Source: Alphaproteobacteria bacterium
Lineage (GTDB): Bacteria > Pseudomonadota > Alphaproteobacteria > Rhizobiales > Rhizobiaceae
NCBI GenBank assembly: GCA_024742485.1
Contig: JANSYK010000003.1
Coordinates: 620,001 to 684,000, forward strand
DNA length: 64,000 bases
Direction of reading: 5' to 3'
This document shows positions 18,235 to 26,835 of the stretch, one piece after another. The position numbers were made by a program, and so were the translations under genes. Under the pieces are notes generated by a model. That model was not told where the DNA came from and ran no database searches. It was given only the letters and a program-made list of their open reading frames with translations. Position 1 is the stretch's first letter, and each line of letters begins with the position of its first letter.

Positions 18235-19254
18235 TCAGTTCTTGGTTGCGTCCAGATCGGCCTTCAACTGGTCAAGGATTGCCTTGCCGCTGTCGCCGGT
18301 CATTTCGATGAATTTGGCTTCCACATCCGCAGCCGCATCCTTGAAGCATTTGCGCTCTTCTTCCGACAGAACGGTAATGGTCATTTCCGGTTTTGCAGCC
18401 TTTATCTTCTCAAGTTCGGATTCAGCCAGGCTGATCTGGTACTCTGCAATATAGTCATAGGCTGATGCCGCAGCGTCCTCGACGACCTTCTTGTCCGCGT
18501 CGCTGAGACCGTCGTAGAAATCCTTGTTGGCCATGAGTGCAGTGGTGAAGTTGTTATGACCGGCATAGGTGATGTGATCCGTCACCTCGTAGATTTTCGT
18601 GGAATACAGGAAGAAGGTCGGGTTCTCCTGACCCTGAATAATGTTGGTCTGCAGTCCGCCATAGACCTCGCCCCAGGGCAGGGGCGTCGGCGTCGCACCA
18701 AATGCCTTGTATGATTCGACGAGAAGTGGATTGGTCATCACCCGGAATTTGACCTCGTTGAGATCAGCGCAGCTCTTGACCGGTGACTTGGTGGTCATCG
18801 CCACCTCACCCTCGGGATACATGACCAGCAGTTCCAGACCCTGCTTGGCGTAGAGCTCTTTGAAATCCTCGTTGATCGCTTTCGACTGCTTGTAGAAGCG
18901 TGCCAGGTGGTCCTGGTCCGTCGGCAGCAGGTAAGGGACAAAAAAGACCTGAGCCTCCGGGATCAAGGCACCCGTGAAACCAGGTGACTGGTTGACGAAT
19001 TGTAGAATGCCGGCCTGTGCCTGCTCCATGATATCGGCGGATTCACCCAGTGTTCCGTAAGGAAACAGCTGAATCGTATTGTCGGAATTGGCTTCGACAT
19101 ATTCCTTGAACTTGGTCGCATAGACACCCTGTACTTCAGTAAGGGATTCCTCGAATGCATACTTCCAATCGCCGGCATGTGCCGCCATTGAACTTGCCAA
19201 CATGATGGCAGCGACCGCAGCGCCGCCCAGTGACGATCGAATACTCGTTTTCAT
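18235..19254 (-). CDS. uehA: TRAP transporter substrate-binding protein for ectoine/5-hydroxyectoine (UehA/TeaA-like)
   Basis: The mature protein follows a signal peptide (residues 1-27, cleavage before GDWKYAF). It carries GILQFVNQSPGFTG, a TNPLLVESYKAFGATPTPL stretch followed by PWGEVYGGLQTNI, and GQENPTFF. As I recall the TeaA and UehA sequences, these segments are nearly identical to theirs and include the Arg, Trp, Asn and Phe positions around bound ectoine. The TRAP DctP family is certain and the ectoine assignment strong but from memory. The start at 19254 has GGGAGAA upstream; the longer frame to 19398 lacks a signal peptide at its beginning. It heads the uehABC-usp-eutA operon and is preceded by a 292-base leader with repeated motifs. 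Confidence 0.88.
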   Translation of the reverse strand: MKTSIRSSLGGAAVAAIMLASSMAAHAGDWKYAFEESLTEVQGVYATKFKEYVEANSDNTIQLFPYGTLGESADIMEQAQAGILQFVNQSPGFTGALIPEAQVFFVPYLLPTDQDHLARFYKQSKAINEDFKELYAKQGLELLVMYPEGEVAMTTKSPVKSCADLNEVKFRVMTNPLLVESYKAFGATPTPLPWGEVYGGLQTNIIQGQENPTFFLYSTKIYEVTDHITYAGHNNFTTALMANKDFYDGLSDADKKVVEDAAASAYDYIAEYQISLAESELEKIKAAKPEMTITVLSEEERKCFKDAAADVEAKFIEMTGDSGKAILDQLKADLDATKN

Positions 19255-19426
19255 ATGTTCATTCTCCCAAATGACATGTGCTTCGTTTGTTCCCCGGTTC
19301 GGGATGGTCAATTGAAGGGGACCCCGGTTGGTGTCGGAGCCACCTCGAATATCGTTGATACCGCTCAAGCTGATGAGCAAGACATCACAAATTCCCATAT
19401 TGTTATGGTTTCATCAGATTTAAACA

Positions 19427-19467
19427 ATGACAATAAATAGTCAATGTGAATATTAAATCATGACAAT
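19427..19467. promoter_or_regulatory. Pair of ATGACAAT direct repeats ahead of uehA (candidate EnuR sites)
   Basis: Two exact copies of ATGACAAT (19427-19434 and 19460-19467) lie 33 bases apart start to start, about three DNA turns, 173-213 bases upstream of uehA. The same core recurs several times at the enuR start. MocR-type regulators often use direct repeats. Assignment to EnuR is inference. Confidence 0.4.
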
Positions 19468-19546
19468 TTCGGAAATCGCAACAAGTCATGCCAATGCGCG
19501 TTACAACATGAAATAGGTGCCCGAATTTTGTAGACTGCCACGGCCC

Positions 19547-20935
19547 TCAAAGGGCCATGATCGCAGGCTCCGGTTCACTTCGGGCCAGCTTGCTGATCAC
19601 CACCAGCCCCTTTTCGAGTGACTCTGCGCTTTCGGCACCAATGCATATTCTCACGCCATGGTGCCCAGTGGTTTCGGACATCTGGAAGGTTGTGCCAGGC
19701 GCCACCGCCACGCCATTCAGTCTGGCGTGAGAAACGAAGGCGTCCACGGTCCATCGACCCGGAACGGGCAGCCACAAATGCAGACCGTTGTCACTGGCAT
19801 TGAAGGCGGTGCCTTTGAGAATACTTGCTGCGAGCCTGTTGCGTTCTCCGAGCGCCCGTTGCTGCCATTTGAGCAGCGAAGATGCCGTTCCGTCCTCGAT
19901 CCATCGGATGGCGAGTTCAGCGATCAGTCCGGTGACCATCCAGTTCGTGACAAGATGACGATATGCTGCCGCCGGTTCAAACGTTTCCGGTACGACCAGC
20001 AAACCAAACCGCAAACCCGGCATGATGCATTTCGTCAAACTGGTGAAGTAAAATGTCCGCTCCGGCGCCAATTTGGCAATCGGAGCAGGCCGCGCCGACT
20101 GCAGCGGTCCCCATGCATCATCTTCCACGATGAGAACATCAAATTGCCTCGCGATCGCAACCAGTTCGGCCCGCCGCTCGTTTGACATGGTCGTCGCACA
20201 TGGCCCGAGGCCTGTCGGCATAACAAACAGGGCTTTGATTGGCTCTCTTTCGCACGCAGCCAAAAAGGCAGATGGAGTGATTCCCTCATCATCGATCTCC
20301 AGTCCGCGCAGGCGCAATCCGAGATACTGTGCCAATGGCTTTAACGTGTGATTGCCCATTTCCTCTGTCACGACCAAGTCGCCTGGATTGGCCGCCGTCA
20401 TCAACGCCACCGTCATGGCCGATGTTGCCCCATTGGTCATGATGAGGCTTTGTTCTTCAAGTTCGACACCACAGCTCTGAAGCCATTTTGAGGCAGGCTG
20501 GGAATACCGTCGCAACGTGACGGACGGCCGGAAAGTGGAGATCACCTGTGCGGGCAGATCTTCGCTCAGTTTGGCAAGCGCCCGACGCATCAAATCGAGA
20601 TGATGGGATTCAAACACGGGTTTCAACATTGAAAAATCAATGAGTGCACCCTGTTGATTGTCGGGCAGATATGGCGTGCGCGTGTCACTGGTGCCCGCGC
20701 GTACAAATGAGCCTCGACCGACCTCTCCAACGATAATGCCTCGCCGGGTCAGGTCGTCATAGGCCCTGCTGACGGTCTGGACACTCAGCTGCAAATCATA
20801 TGCGAGCTCACGATGGGTCGGCAGCCGGTCTCCAATGCGCAATTCACCGGCGTCGACGGCCCGGACCAGGGTTTCCGCCAAGGATCTGTAAACGGGTCGG
20901 CGAAGGTCCTGTTTGTTGGGTGGCCATATTGTCAT
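19547..20935 (-). CDS. enuR: MocR/GntR-type PLP-dependent regulator, EnuR-like (ectoine utilisation)
   Basis: The 462-residue protein fuses a GntR winged helix (1-78; VYRSLAETLVRAVDAGEL, RLPTHRELAYDLQLS, RGSFVRAG) to a fold-type I aminotransferase domain (95-455). PLP-site residues include TNGATSAMT, VEDDAWGP and the Schiff-base lysine in TSLTKCIMPGLRFG, at K302. K302 is the position I recall for the PLP lysine of EnuR from Ruegeria pomeroyi. EnuR represses ectoine uptake and catabolic genes until an ectoine breakdown product binds PLP. Gene order enuR-uehABC-usp-eutA on one strand supports this role. The ATG overlaps an ATGACAAT motif. Another MocR function cannot be excluded without binding data. 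Confidence 0.85.
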   Translation of the reverse strand: MTIWPPNKQDLRRPVYRSLAETLVRAVDAGELRIGDRLPTHRELAYDLQLSVQTVSRAYDDLTRRGIIVGEVGRGSFVRAGTSDTRTPYLPDNQQGALIDFSMLKPVFESHHLDLMRRALAKLSEDLPAQVISTFRPSVTLRRYSQPASKWLQSCGVELEEQSLIMTNGATSAMTVALMTAANPGDLVVTEEMGNHTLKPLAQYLGLRLRGLEIDDEGITPSAFLAACEREPIKALFVMPTGLGPCATTMSNERRAELVAIARQFDVLIVEDDAWGPLQSARPAPIAKLAPERTFYFTSLTKCIMPGLRFGLLVVPETFEPAAAYRHLVTNWMVTGLIAELAIRWIEDGTASSLLKWQQRALGERNRLAASILKGTAFNASDNGLHLWLPVPGRWTVDAFVSHARLNGVAVAPGTTFQMSETTGHHGVRICIGAESAESLEKGLVVISKLARSEPEPAIMAL

Positions 20936-20995
20936 GATCTATTGATGGACGGTATCGTGACAATTGACAAGCCTTTATTGTCTACCCGATTGTCA
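20928..20995. promoter_or_regulatory. Cluster of TGACAA/TTGTCA half-sites at the enuR start
   Basis: Within 68 bases there are ATTGTCA (20928-20934, overlapping the start codon), TGACAATTGACAA (20958-20970), ATTGTC (20977-20982) and ATTGTCA (20989-20995). The core TGACAA is shared with the two repeats upstream of uehA. This fits an autoregulated MocR operator, although TTGACA also resembles a -35 element. Confidence 0.4.
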
Positions 20996-21088
20996 GCCTG
21001 CAAACGCGCCGAATGCATCGATCCTTTGAGATCAGCAATTGAACACATGTCAAACCACCGCGTCAGAGCGCACCAGGCCTGGCACATT

Positions 21089-21778
21089 TCAGGCCTCCCG
21101 GTTGGATCGGCCTGCTGCAATGTCGGGATCGATGTCCAGAAAATCCGAGACCTGGTGAAACACATCATGGAACATGTCTTCCGTCAGTCTGCCGGTATTG
21201 GTGTTGTACCGCGAGCAGTGATAGCTGGAAAAGACCGCCAGATCACCGACATCGGAACGGCCATTGTGTATAAAGGGATGGGCGACGACCCGCGCACCCA
21301 GGGTTCGGATCGTCGAATCATGGGCGATTTTCCCGAGGGTCAAAACAGCCCGAAGATTGCCCATGGCAGCCATTGTTGCCGACAGAAACTGGCGGCACGT
21401 ATTGATTTCGGCTCCGACCGGCTTGTTCTCCGGAGGAACGCATCGAACGGCATTTGTGATTGCCGTGTGAACCAACTGCAGCCCATCGTCCGGCCGCGCG
21501 TCAAATCGCCCATTTGACAACCCGAACCTTGAAAGCGTTCCGTAGAGCAGGTCGCCGGCAAAGTCGCCGGTAAATGGCCGACCCGTACGATTTGCCCCGC
21601 GAAGACCTGGAGCAAGGCCGATAATCAACAGACGTACGCCCGACAACCCGTCTTCCGGCAGAAATGTTTCCACCGGAGCATTGAACCAATCCGGATGAGT
21701 GGTTCTTTGCTGCGCGATGAAGCCGTGCAGGCGAGGGCACAATTGGCAATCTCTTGGTGGGTCGATTGGGATGGTCAT
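21089..21778 (-). CDS. Type 5 uracil-DNA glycosylase (UdgB-like, Fe-S)
   Basis: Base-excision repair enzyme removing uracil and some deaminated bases from DNA. The 229-residue protein has four cysteines fitting the 4Fe-4S cluster (DCQLCPRL, NAVRCVPPENKP, NTCRQF), the active-site motif GLAPGLRGANRTGRPF-TGDFAG, where family 5 has no catalytic Asp, and the late motif YHCSRYNTNTG. The start at 21778 is chosen because it lies after the stop of the upstream NYN gene (21801) and is where family proteins begin; the frame is open to 21871. With the NYN gene, rpoZ and rsh it makes up a block that, as I recall, usually follows smpB directly in related genomes. Confidence 0.88.
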   Translation of the reverse strand: MTIPIDPPRDCQLCPRLHGFIAQQRTTHPDWFNAPVETFLPEDGLSGVRLLIIGLAPGLRGANRTGRPFTGDFAGDLLYGTLSRFGLSNGRFDARPDDGLQLVHTAITNAVRCVPPENKPVGAEINTCRQFLSATMAAMGNLRAVLTLGKIAHDSTIRTLGARVVAHPFIHNGRSDVGDLAVFSSYHCSRYNTNTGRLTEDMFHDVFHQVSDFLDIDPDIAAGRSNREA

Positions 21779-21800
21779 TGCATGGCAATAGCGAAAATCG

Positions 21801-22388
21801 TCAGTGCTGCAAATCGAATTCCTGATCCGGTTCATCCGGGGTCTCGCGCACCGGTCTTTCCGACTGGGCACGGCCGATATCGTCTTTCAACGAGACGATA
21901 TCGATGAAATTGTCCGCCTGCCGTCTCAGATTGTCCGCGATCATGGCCGGTTGGGTCGCAACGGATGAAACGACGGAAACCTTACGCCCGCGCCGTTGCA
22001 GGGCCGCGATAAGACTGGCAAAATCGCCGTCTCCGGAAAAAATGACAAGGTGATCGGTCGTGTCGGCCTGTTCCATGGCATCGACCGCCAGTTCGATATC
22101 CATGTTTCCCTTGATCTTACGTCGTCCCGATGAATCGGTGTATTCCCGAGCCGGCTTGGTGACGACCCTATAGCCATTATAGTCAAGCCAATCGATCAGT
22201 GGCCGGATCGACGAATACTCCTGATCTTCTACCAGTGCGGTGTAGTAGTAGGCGCGCAAGAGGTATCCGCGACTCTGAAAATACGTCAGCAGCTTACGGT
22301 AATCGATATCGAATCCAAGATTCTTCGACGTCGCAAACAAGTTGGCGCCATCGATAAAGAGCGAAATTTTTTCCCGTGGATCGAACAT
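21801..22388 (-). CDS. NYN (PIN-like) domain protein, LabA/DUF88 family
   Basis: The 195-residue protein has the NYN acidic residues in SLFIDGANLFATSKN, KGNMDIELAVDAMEQ and VIFSGDGDFASLIAAL, arranged as in PIN-like ribonucleases that bind a metal with three or four aspartates. The likely role is RNA processing or decay, but no substrate is known for this subfamily. The start at 22388 has GGGGGC upstream and begins the domain; the longer frame to 22466 adds an unrelated stretch. It ends 22 bases before the glycosylase start. Confidence 0.87.
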   Translation of the reverse strand: MFDPREKISLFIDGANLFATSKNLGFDIDYRKLLTYFQSRGYLLRAYYYTALVEDQEYSSIRPLIDWLDYNGYRVVTKPAREYTDSSGRRKIKGNMDIELAVDAMEQADTTDHLVIFSGDGDFASLIAALQRRGRKVSVVSSVATQPAMIADNLRRQADNFIDIVSLKDDIGRAQSERPVRETPDEPDQEFDLQH

Positions 22389-22803
22389 TTTGCCCCCAAA
22401 ATATTTCGGAATTTCACAGTGCGAATATGAGATGCGCCACTCATGGAGATGCCTAATGTTGCGCAAACCAACAATTATTTATGGACCATCAAAAAAAGCC
22501 AAATAGCCACCGGCGATATCAATGCAAGTAACGAAACACGAAAACTAGATCAAATCTCCGGGAATTCAACCGCCAGCTCGGATGTATTTTGTATTACTGC
22601 ACAGCTGCGTGCGGAAACAGGCAGACTTGAATGTGTTCACTCAATATTTTCGGTTCGAAAATGGATAGATGGGAACGAAAATGGGCCCGTTTCGCCGCAC
22701 AATCGGCCAGTTTTGGATGATTTGGCGCATTGCGCTTGAAAAACGGTGCGAGAACGGGTATCGCCAACGCAATCTCGAAATAATTGTGTATAAAGGACAG
22801 GCT
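22389..22803. other. Divergent intergenic region NYN gene / rpoZ
   Basis: About 415 rather AT-rich bases between divergent starts, so both promoters are here. Short frames on either strand (for example 22443-22739) have no recognisable content. AAGGAC lies eight bases before the rpoZ ATG. No tmRNA or other structured RNA could be recognised. Confidence 0.45.
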
Positions 22804-23220
22804 ATGGCTCGTGTCACCGTCGAAGATTGCATCGACAAAGTCGACAATCGATTTGATCTGGTCCTGCTGGCAAGTCATCGGGCGCGTCAGGTGTCTCAGG
22901 GTGCGCTGATTACGGTTGATCGTGACAATGACAAGAATCCTGTGGTCGCATTGCGCGAAATCGCCGACGAAACGTTGTCGCCAGGGGATCTCAAGGAAGA
23001 TCTGATTCATTCCCTTCAAAAACATGTCGAAGTGGACGAGCCGGAGCCCGATCCGGAAACGCTGCTTGCCACAGAGGAAGTGGAAGAAACCATCATCGAG
23101 CTTGCTTCAGAACCGGCGCCGGCAGAAGACGAACCGGTGTCCTTCGACCGAATGTCGGAAGACGAACTTCTCGCCGGGATCGAAGGTCTGGTTCCGCCGG
23201 AAAAAAGCGACGACTACTGA
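22804..23220 (+). CDS. rpoZ: RNA polymerase omega subunit
   Basis: The 138-residue protein opens with [20 protein letters not shown] and has [12 protein letters not shown] and [12 protein letters not shown], the omega core that helps assemble RNA polymerase and contributes to the ppGpp site. It is longer than the E. coli subunit because of an acidic C-terminal tail ([17 protein letters not shown]), usual in Hyphomicrobiales. The start at 22804 has AAGGAC upstream; the frame opens earlier at 22669 but without family sequence. A terminator follows, so rpoZ and rsh are probably separate units. Confidence 0.97.
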   Translation: MARVTVEDCIDKVDNRFDLVLLASHRARQVSQGALITVDRDNDKNPVVALREIADETLSPGDLKEDLIHSLQKHVEVDEPEPDPETLLATEEVEETIIELASEPAPAEDEPVSFDRMSEDELLAGIEGLVPPEKSDDY

Positions 23221-23248
23221 TTCCGATTGCGATGCTGCTGATAGGAAT

Positions 23249-23282
23249 GCGCCGGGCCTCGTGGTCCGGCGCGTTTTGTTTT
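23249..23282 (+). terminator. Rho-independent terminator after rpoZ
   Basis: GCGCCGGGCC (23249-23258) pairs with GGTCCGGCGC (23263-23272) around a TCGT loop and is followed by GTTTTGTTTT. Confidence 0.9.
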
Positions 23283-23360
23283 GACGAACCGTATCGAAAA
23301 ACACGATAGTGCTGCTGCGAACAAGGCTCGGTCGCGCGGCATGAACGGAGAAAACACCAT

Positions 23361-25583
23361 ATGATGCGTCAGTACGAGCTCGTTGAGCACGTGCAGAAAT
23401 ATAAGCCGGATGTCAACGAGTCCCTGCTTAACAAAGCTTACGTCTATGCAATGCAGAAGCATGGCAAGCAAAAGCGCGCAAATGGTGATCCCTATATTTC
23501 CCACCCGCTCGAGGTTGCCGCGATCCTGACGGATATGCGGCTTGACGAGGCAACGATCGCCGTTGCGCTGCTGCACGACACCATTGAGGACACAACGGCG
23601 ACTCGCGCTGAAATCGATGAGATTTTCGGGGAGGAAATCGGCGCCCTTGTAGAAGGCCTCACCAAGCTCAAGAAACTTGATCTGGTAACCAAGCGTGCCA
23701 AACAGGCGGAGAATCTTCGCAAGCTCCTGTTGGCCATTTCGGACGATGTACGCGTTCTGCTGGTCAAGCTTGCGGACCGTCTGCACAACATGCGCACCCT
23801 TGACTTCGTGCCGCTTGAAAAGCGAGCGCGGATAGCCGAGGAGACCATGGATATTTATGCGCCTTTGGCCGGGCGCATGGGCATGCAGGACATGCGTGAC
23901 GAACTGGAAGAACTGTCCTTCCGGCACATGAATGCCGAAGCCTATGAAACCGTCACGAAAAGGCTGGATGAACTCTCGAAATCCAACAGCGGCCTGATCC
24001 GCAAGATTGAAACAGAACTCGGTGATCTGTTTGAGGAACACGGGCTCAACGCGACAGTCTCTGGGCGCCAGAAAAAACCATACTCGGTTTTTCGGAAGAT
24101 GCAGTCAAAATCCCTGTCGTTCGAACAATTGTCGGATGTGTATGGATTTCGGGTTGTCGTGGACAGCGTGGGTGATTGTTATCGGGCTCTGGGCATTATC
24201 CACACACGCTGGTCTGTCGTCCCGGGCCGGTTCAAGGACTATATCTCGACACCCAAACAGAATGACTACCGGTCCATCCACACCACCATAATCGGACCGT
24301 CAAGGCAGCGGGTGGAAACGCAGATCCGCACGGCCCGCATGCATGAAATTGCCGAATATGGTGTTGCGGCGCATACGATCTACAAGGACAATTCGGTCGC
24401 GGAGAAGGCGCTGCTGCCGCAGGATTCAAACGCCTATTCCTGGTTGCGGCGCACGATCGAGCAGCTCTCTGTTGGCGACAATCCCGAAGAATTTCTCGAA
24501 CACACAAAACTGGAACTGTTTCACGATCAGGTATTCTGCTTCACCCCGAAGGGTCAGCTGATTGCGCTGCCGCGCGGTGCAACACCCATTGATTTTGCCT
24601 ACGCCGTCCACACCGACATTGGAGACACCACCGTCGGCGCCAAAATCAATGGCCGGATCATGCCGCTGGTGACACAGCTCAACAATGGAGACGAAGTCGA
24701 GATCATTCGTTCTGGTGTGCAGGTGCCGCCGGCGGCCTGGGAGGAGATTGTCGTCACCGGCAAGGCTCGCGCAGCGATCCGGCGGGCAACACGGGCGGCG
24801 GTTCGCAAGCAGTATTCGGGTCTTGGATATCGGATCCTGGAAAGAACGTTCACCCGCGCCGGCAAGGTTTTCTCGCGTGACGAGATGAGCACCGTGCTAC
24901 ACCGGCTTGGTTTTCGGGATGTCGAGGATGCCATTGCTGCGGTCGGTCGCGGTGAGTTGTCGTCCAAGGACGTCATGACGGCGCTGTTCCCCGACCATCA
25001 GATCGAGCGCAATGTGGTCAAGCAATCCGTTGCCGATGAAGGCTGGTTCAATCTGCGCAGCGCTGCCGGCATGATTTTCCGCGTTCCCGGCCGTTCGAAA
25101 AACCGGCGCGACAGGAAATCCAAAAACCTGGAAGACGCGTTGCCGATTCGCGGAACCGGCACGGACCTCGCGGTTTCGTTCGGCGCGACCGGCGCCGTAC
25201 CGGGGGATCGAATAGTTGGCATCATGGAGCCCGGCAAGGGGATCACGATTTATCCCATTCAGTCGCCGATGCTGACGGAGTATGACGACCAGCCGGAACG
25301 ATGGATTGATGTGCGCTGGGATATCGATGAATCGGGCAATCAGCGCTTCCATGCAAAGATCTCACTCAATGGCCTGAATGAGCCCGGAACGCTGGCGGAA
25401 GTTGCCCAGGCCATTGCGGCAAGTGACACAAATATCCGAAATCTGTCGATGATCCGTGTCGCCGACGATTTCACCGAAATGAACATCGATCTGGAGGTCT
25501 GGGATCTCAAGCATCTCAACAAACTGATCGGTGTGTTGCGCCGCATGGCATGCGTGAGCAGTGTTTCGAGAATTTATGAATGA
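23361..25583 (+). CDS. rsh: Bifunctional (p)ppGpp synthetase/hydrolase (Rsh, RelA/SpoT family)
   Basis: The 740-residue protein makes and degrades the stringent-response alarmone. The HD hydrolase domain (~20-190) carries DPYISHPLEVAAIL and ALLHDTIEDT. The synthetase domain (~220-370) has YGFRVVVD, GRFKDYISTPKQNDYRS (RFKD, the form found in bifunctional enzymes) and AEYGVAAH. TGS (~405-465; VFCFTPKGQLIALPRGAT), a helical/zinc-like region and a C-terminal ACT domain (~660-740; NEPGTLAEVAQAIA) follow. It is the only long RelA/SpoT protein seen here, as expected for alphaproteobacteria, which usually have one Rsh. Start MMRQYEL with GGAG upstream. Confidence 0.96.
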   Translation: MMRQYELVEHVQKYKPDVNESLLNKAYVYAMQKHGKQKRANGDPYISHPLEVAAILTDMRLDEATIAVALLHDTIEDTTATRAEIDEIFGEEIGALVEGLTKLKKLDLVTKRAKQAENLRKLLLAISDDVRVLLVKLADRLHNMRTLDFVPLEKRARIAEETMDIYAPLAGRMGMQDMRDELEELSFRHMNAEAYETVTKRLDELSKSNSGLIRKIETELGDLFEEHGLNATVSGRQKKPYSVFRKMQSKSLSFEQLSDVYGFRVVVDSVGDCYRALGIIHTRWSVVPGRFKDYISTPKQNDYRSIHTTIIGPSRQRVETQIRTARMHEIAEYGVAAHTIYKDNSVAEKALLPQDSNAYSWLRRTIEQLSVGDNPEEFLEHTKLELFHDQVFCFTPKGQLIALPRGATPIDFAYAVHTDIGDTTVGAKINGRIMPLVTQLNNGDEVEIIRSGVQVPPAAWEEIVVTGKARAAIRRATRAAVRKQYSGLGYRILERTFTRAGKVFSRDEMSTVLHRLGFRDVEDAIAAVGRGELSSKDVMTALFPDHQIERNVVKQSVADEGWFNLRSAAGMIFRVPGRSKNRRDRKSKNLEDALPIRGTGTDLAVSFGATGAVPGDRIVGIMEPGKGITIYPIQSPMLTEYDDQPERWIDVRWDIDESGNQRFHAKISLNGLNEPGTLAEVAQAIAASDTNIRNLSMIRVADDFTEMNIDLEVWDLKHLNKLIGVLRRMACVSSVSRIYE

Positions 25584-25590
25584 TCCGGTT

Positions 25591-25617
25591 GCGGGTTTGC
25601 TGGCGTATCAAACCCGC
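25591..25617 (+). repeat. Stem-loop after rsh
   Basis: GCGGGTTTG (25591-25599) and CAAACCCGC (25609-25617) form a perfect 9-bp stem with a 9-nt loop immediately after the rsh stop. No T-run follows, so it may protect or process the message rather than terminate it. Confidence 0.5.
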
Positions 25618-25726
25618 ACGGTTGGCGTAAAGGCCGTTCAAATTTCCGGGATCGGGAAGCATTCTATAAACAAATTGCGGTTTAATGTGGCATGGTGCCG
25701 AAACCAAAGGGGTAATCAACGCCGGA

Positions 25727-26308
25727 ATGCTATTTCGCCGCCGAAAACCAATCGGATTGTCTGAACGAGCCCGGATCTTCTTCTGGCCGCGCAGATCGTT
25801 CTCGCGGTCCTTTCAGTATTTCGGCAAGAGAATTCTGCGTCTGTCGGCGACACCGCATGCGATAGCTGCCGGCGTGGCCGCTGGTGTGATGGCATCCTGG
25901 TCGCCCTTTTTGGGATTTCACTTCGTGATTGCCGCGGCGCTCGCCTATGTCTTTGCCGGAAATATACTGGCATCGGCACTCGGCACGGCTTTTGGCAATC
26001 CCCTGTCATTTCCTTTTATCTGGACGGCCAGCTACAAGATGGGACAGTACATTCTGGTTGATGATTTTCAGGGCAAGGTCCACGGAATCCATCTTGGCCG
26101 CATGTTCAGGGAACTTGATTTTCACCAGTTGTGGGAACCGGTGATCAAGCCCATGCTCGTCGGTTGCCTACCCTTTGCCATAGCGTTCGGGGTCGGGTTT
26201 TACATTCTGACCTATGTCAGTGTTGCGACCTTCCAAAGCCGCCGGCGACGCAAGCTTTCGGCCCGTCGAGTGAACCGCGGTGATCTGTCGGGCGGACAAA
26301 CCGTGTGA
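25727..26308 (+). CDS. DUF2062 domain membrane protein
   Basis: The 193-residue protein starts MLFRRRKPIG, has a basic N-terminus (WPRRSFSRSFQYFGKRIL) and then the DUF2062 core: ATPHAIAAGVAAGVMASWSPF, GFHFVIAAALAYVFAGNI and GNPLSFPFIWTASYKMG, with three or four membrane helices and a basic tail. Function is unknown; homologues sit between rsh and acpS in related genomes as I recall. The ATG at 25727 matches the family start; the frame also opens at an ATG at 25685. Confidence 0.85.
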   Translation: MLFRRRKPIGLSERARIFFWPRRSFSRSFQYFGKRILRLSATPHAIAAGVAAGVMASWSPFLGFHFVIAAALAYVFAGNILASALGTAFGNPLSFPFIWTASYKMGQYILVDDFQGKVHGIHLGRMFRELDFHQLWEPVIKPMLVGCLPFAIAFGVGFYILTYVSVATFQSRRRRKLSARRVNRGDLSGGQTV

Positions 26309-26349
26309 TGCGACCGCTGCGCGCCACTATATGAAGGGTCCGGTTCGAT

Positions 26350-26751
26350 ATGATCATAGGCATCGGAAGCGATCTGATCGACATTCGCCGAATCGAAAAG
26401 TCACTTGAGCGGTTCGGCGACCGTTTCACCCAACGTTGCTTCACGGAAATCGAACGTCAGAAATCGGATCGCAGAAAGCTTCGGGCAGCTTCCTACGCAA
26501 AACGCTTCGCGGCCAAGGAGGCTTGTTCCAAGGCGCTGGGGACGGGCCTCTCCAAAGGCGTATTCTGGCGGGATATGGGGGTCGTCAATCTGCCAGGCGG
26601 CAAGCCGACCATGCGATTGACCGGTGGTGCATTGCAGCGCCTTGACAGCCTGGTGCCGCCCGGACACGAACCGTCCATCCACCTGACCATCACCGATGAT
26701 TTTCCATTGGCCCAGGCCTTTGTGATCATCGAAGCCCTGCCGTCGCATTAA
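26350..26751 (+). CDS. acpS: Holo-[acyl-carrier-protein] synthase
   Basis: Transfers 4'-phosphopantetheine from CoA to apo-ACP for fatty-acid synthesis. The 133-residue protein has [15 protein letters not shown] with the Mg-binding Asp and the [15 protein letters not shown] motif with the second metal-binding Glu. The C-terminal [16 protein letters not shown] is also typical. Length is standard. It is followed closely by lepB, rnc, era and recO on the same strand, the usual alphaproteobacterial order. Confidence 0.96.
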   Translation: MIIGIGSDLIDIRRIEKSLERFGDRFTQRCFTEIERQKSDRRKLRAASYAKRFAAKEACSKALGTGLSKGVFWRDMGVVNLPGGKPTMRLTGGALQRLDSLVPPGHEPSIHLTITDDFPLAQAFVIIEALPSH

Positions 26752-26835
26752 GGCTGGGTCGTCACTCCATTTACTTTGCTACCCCGGCACACTAGTAAGC
26801 TGGACTCAGCGATAAACGAAAGAAGGTTCGCAAGC

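Noticed and set aside
20813-21517. 234-residue plus-strand frame across the enuR start and the glycosylase gene
   Set aside because: It runs antisense to two genes with clear motifs and includes their intergenic region; no family signature.
22443-22739. 98-residue frame upstream of rpoZ, and a possible permuted tmRNA there or near smpB
   Set aside because: No homology features or ribosome site, and no tag-peptide coding sequence or tRNA-like acceptor stem could be recognised near rpoZ or smpB.
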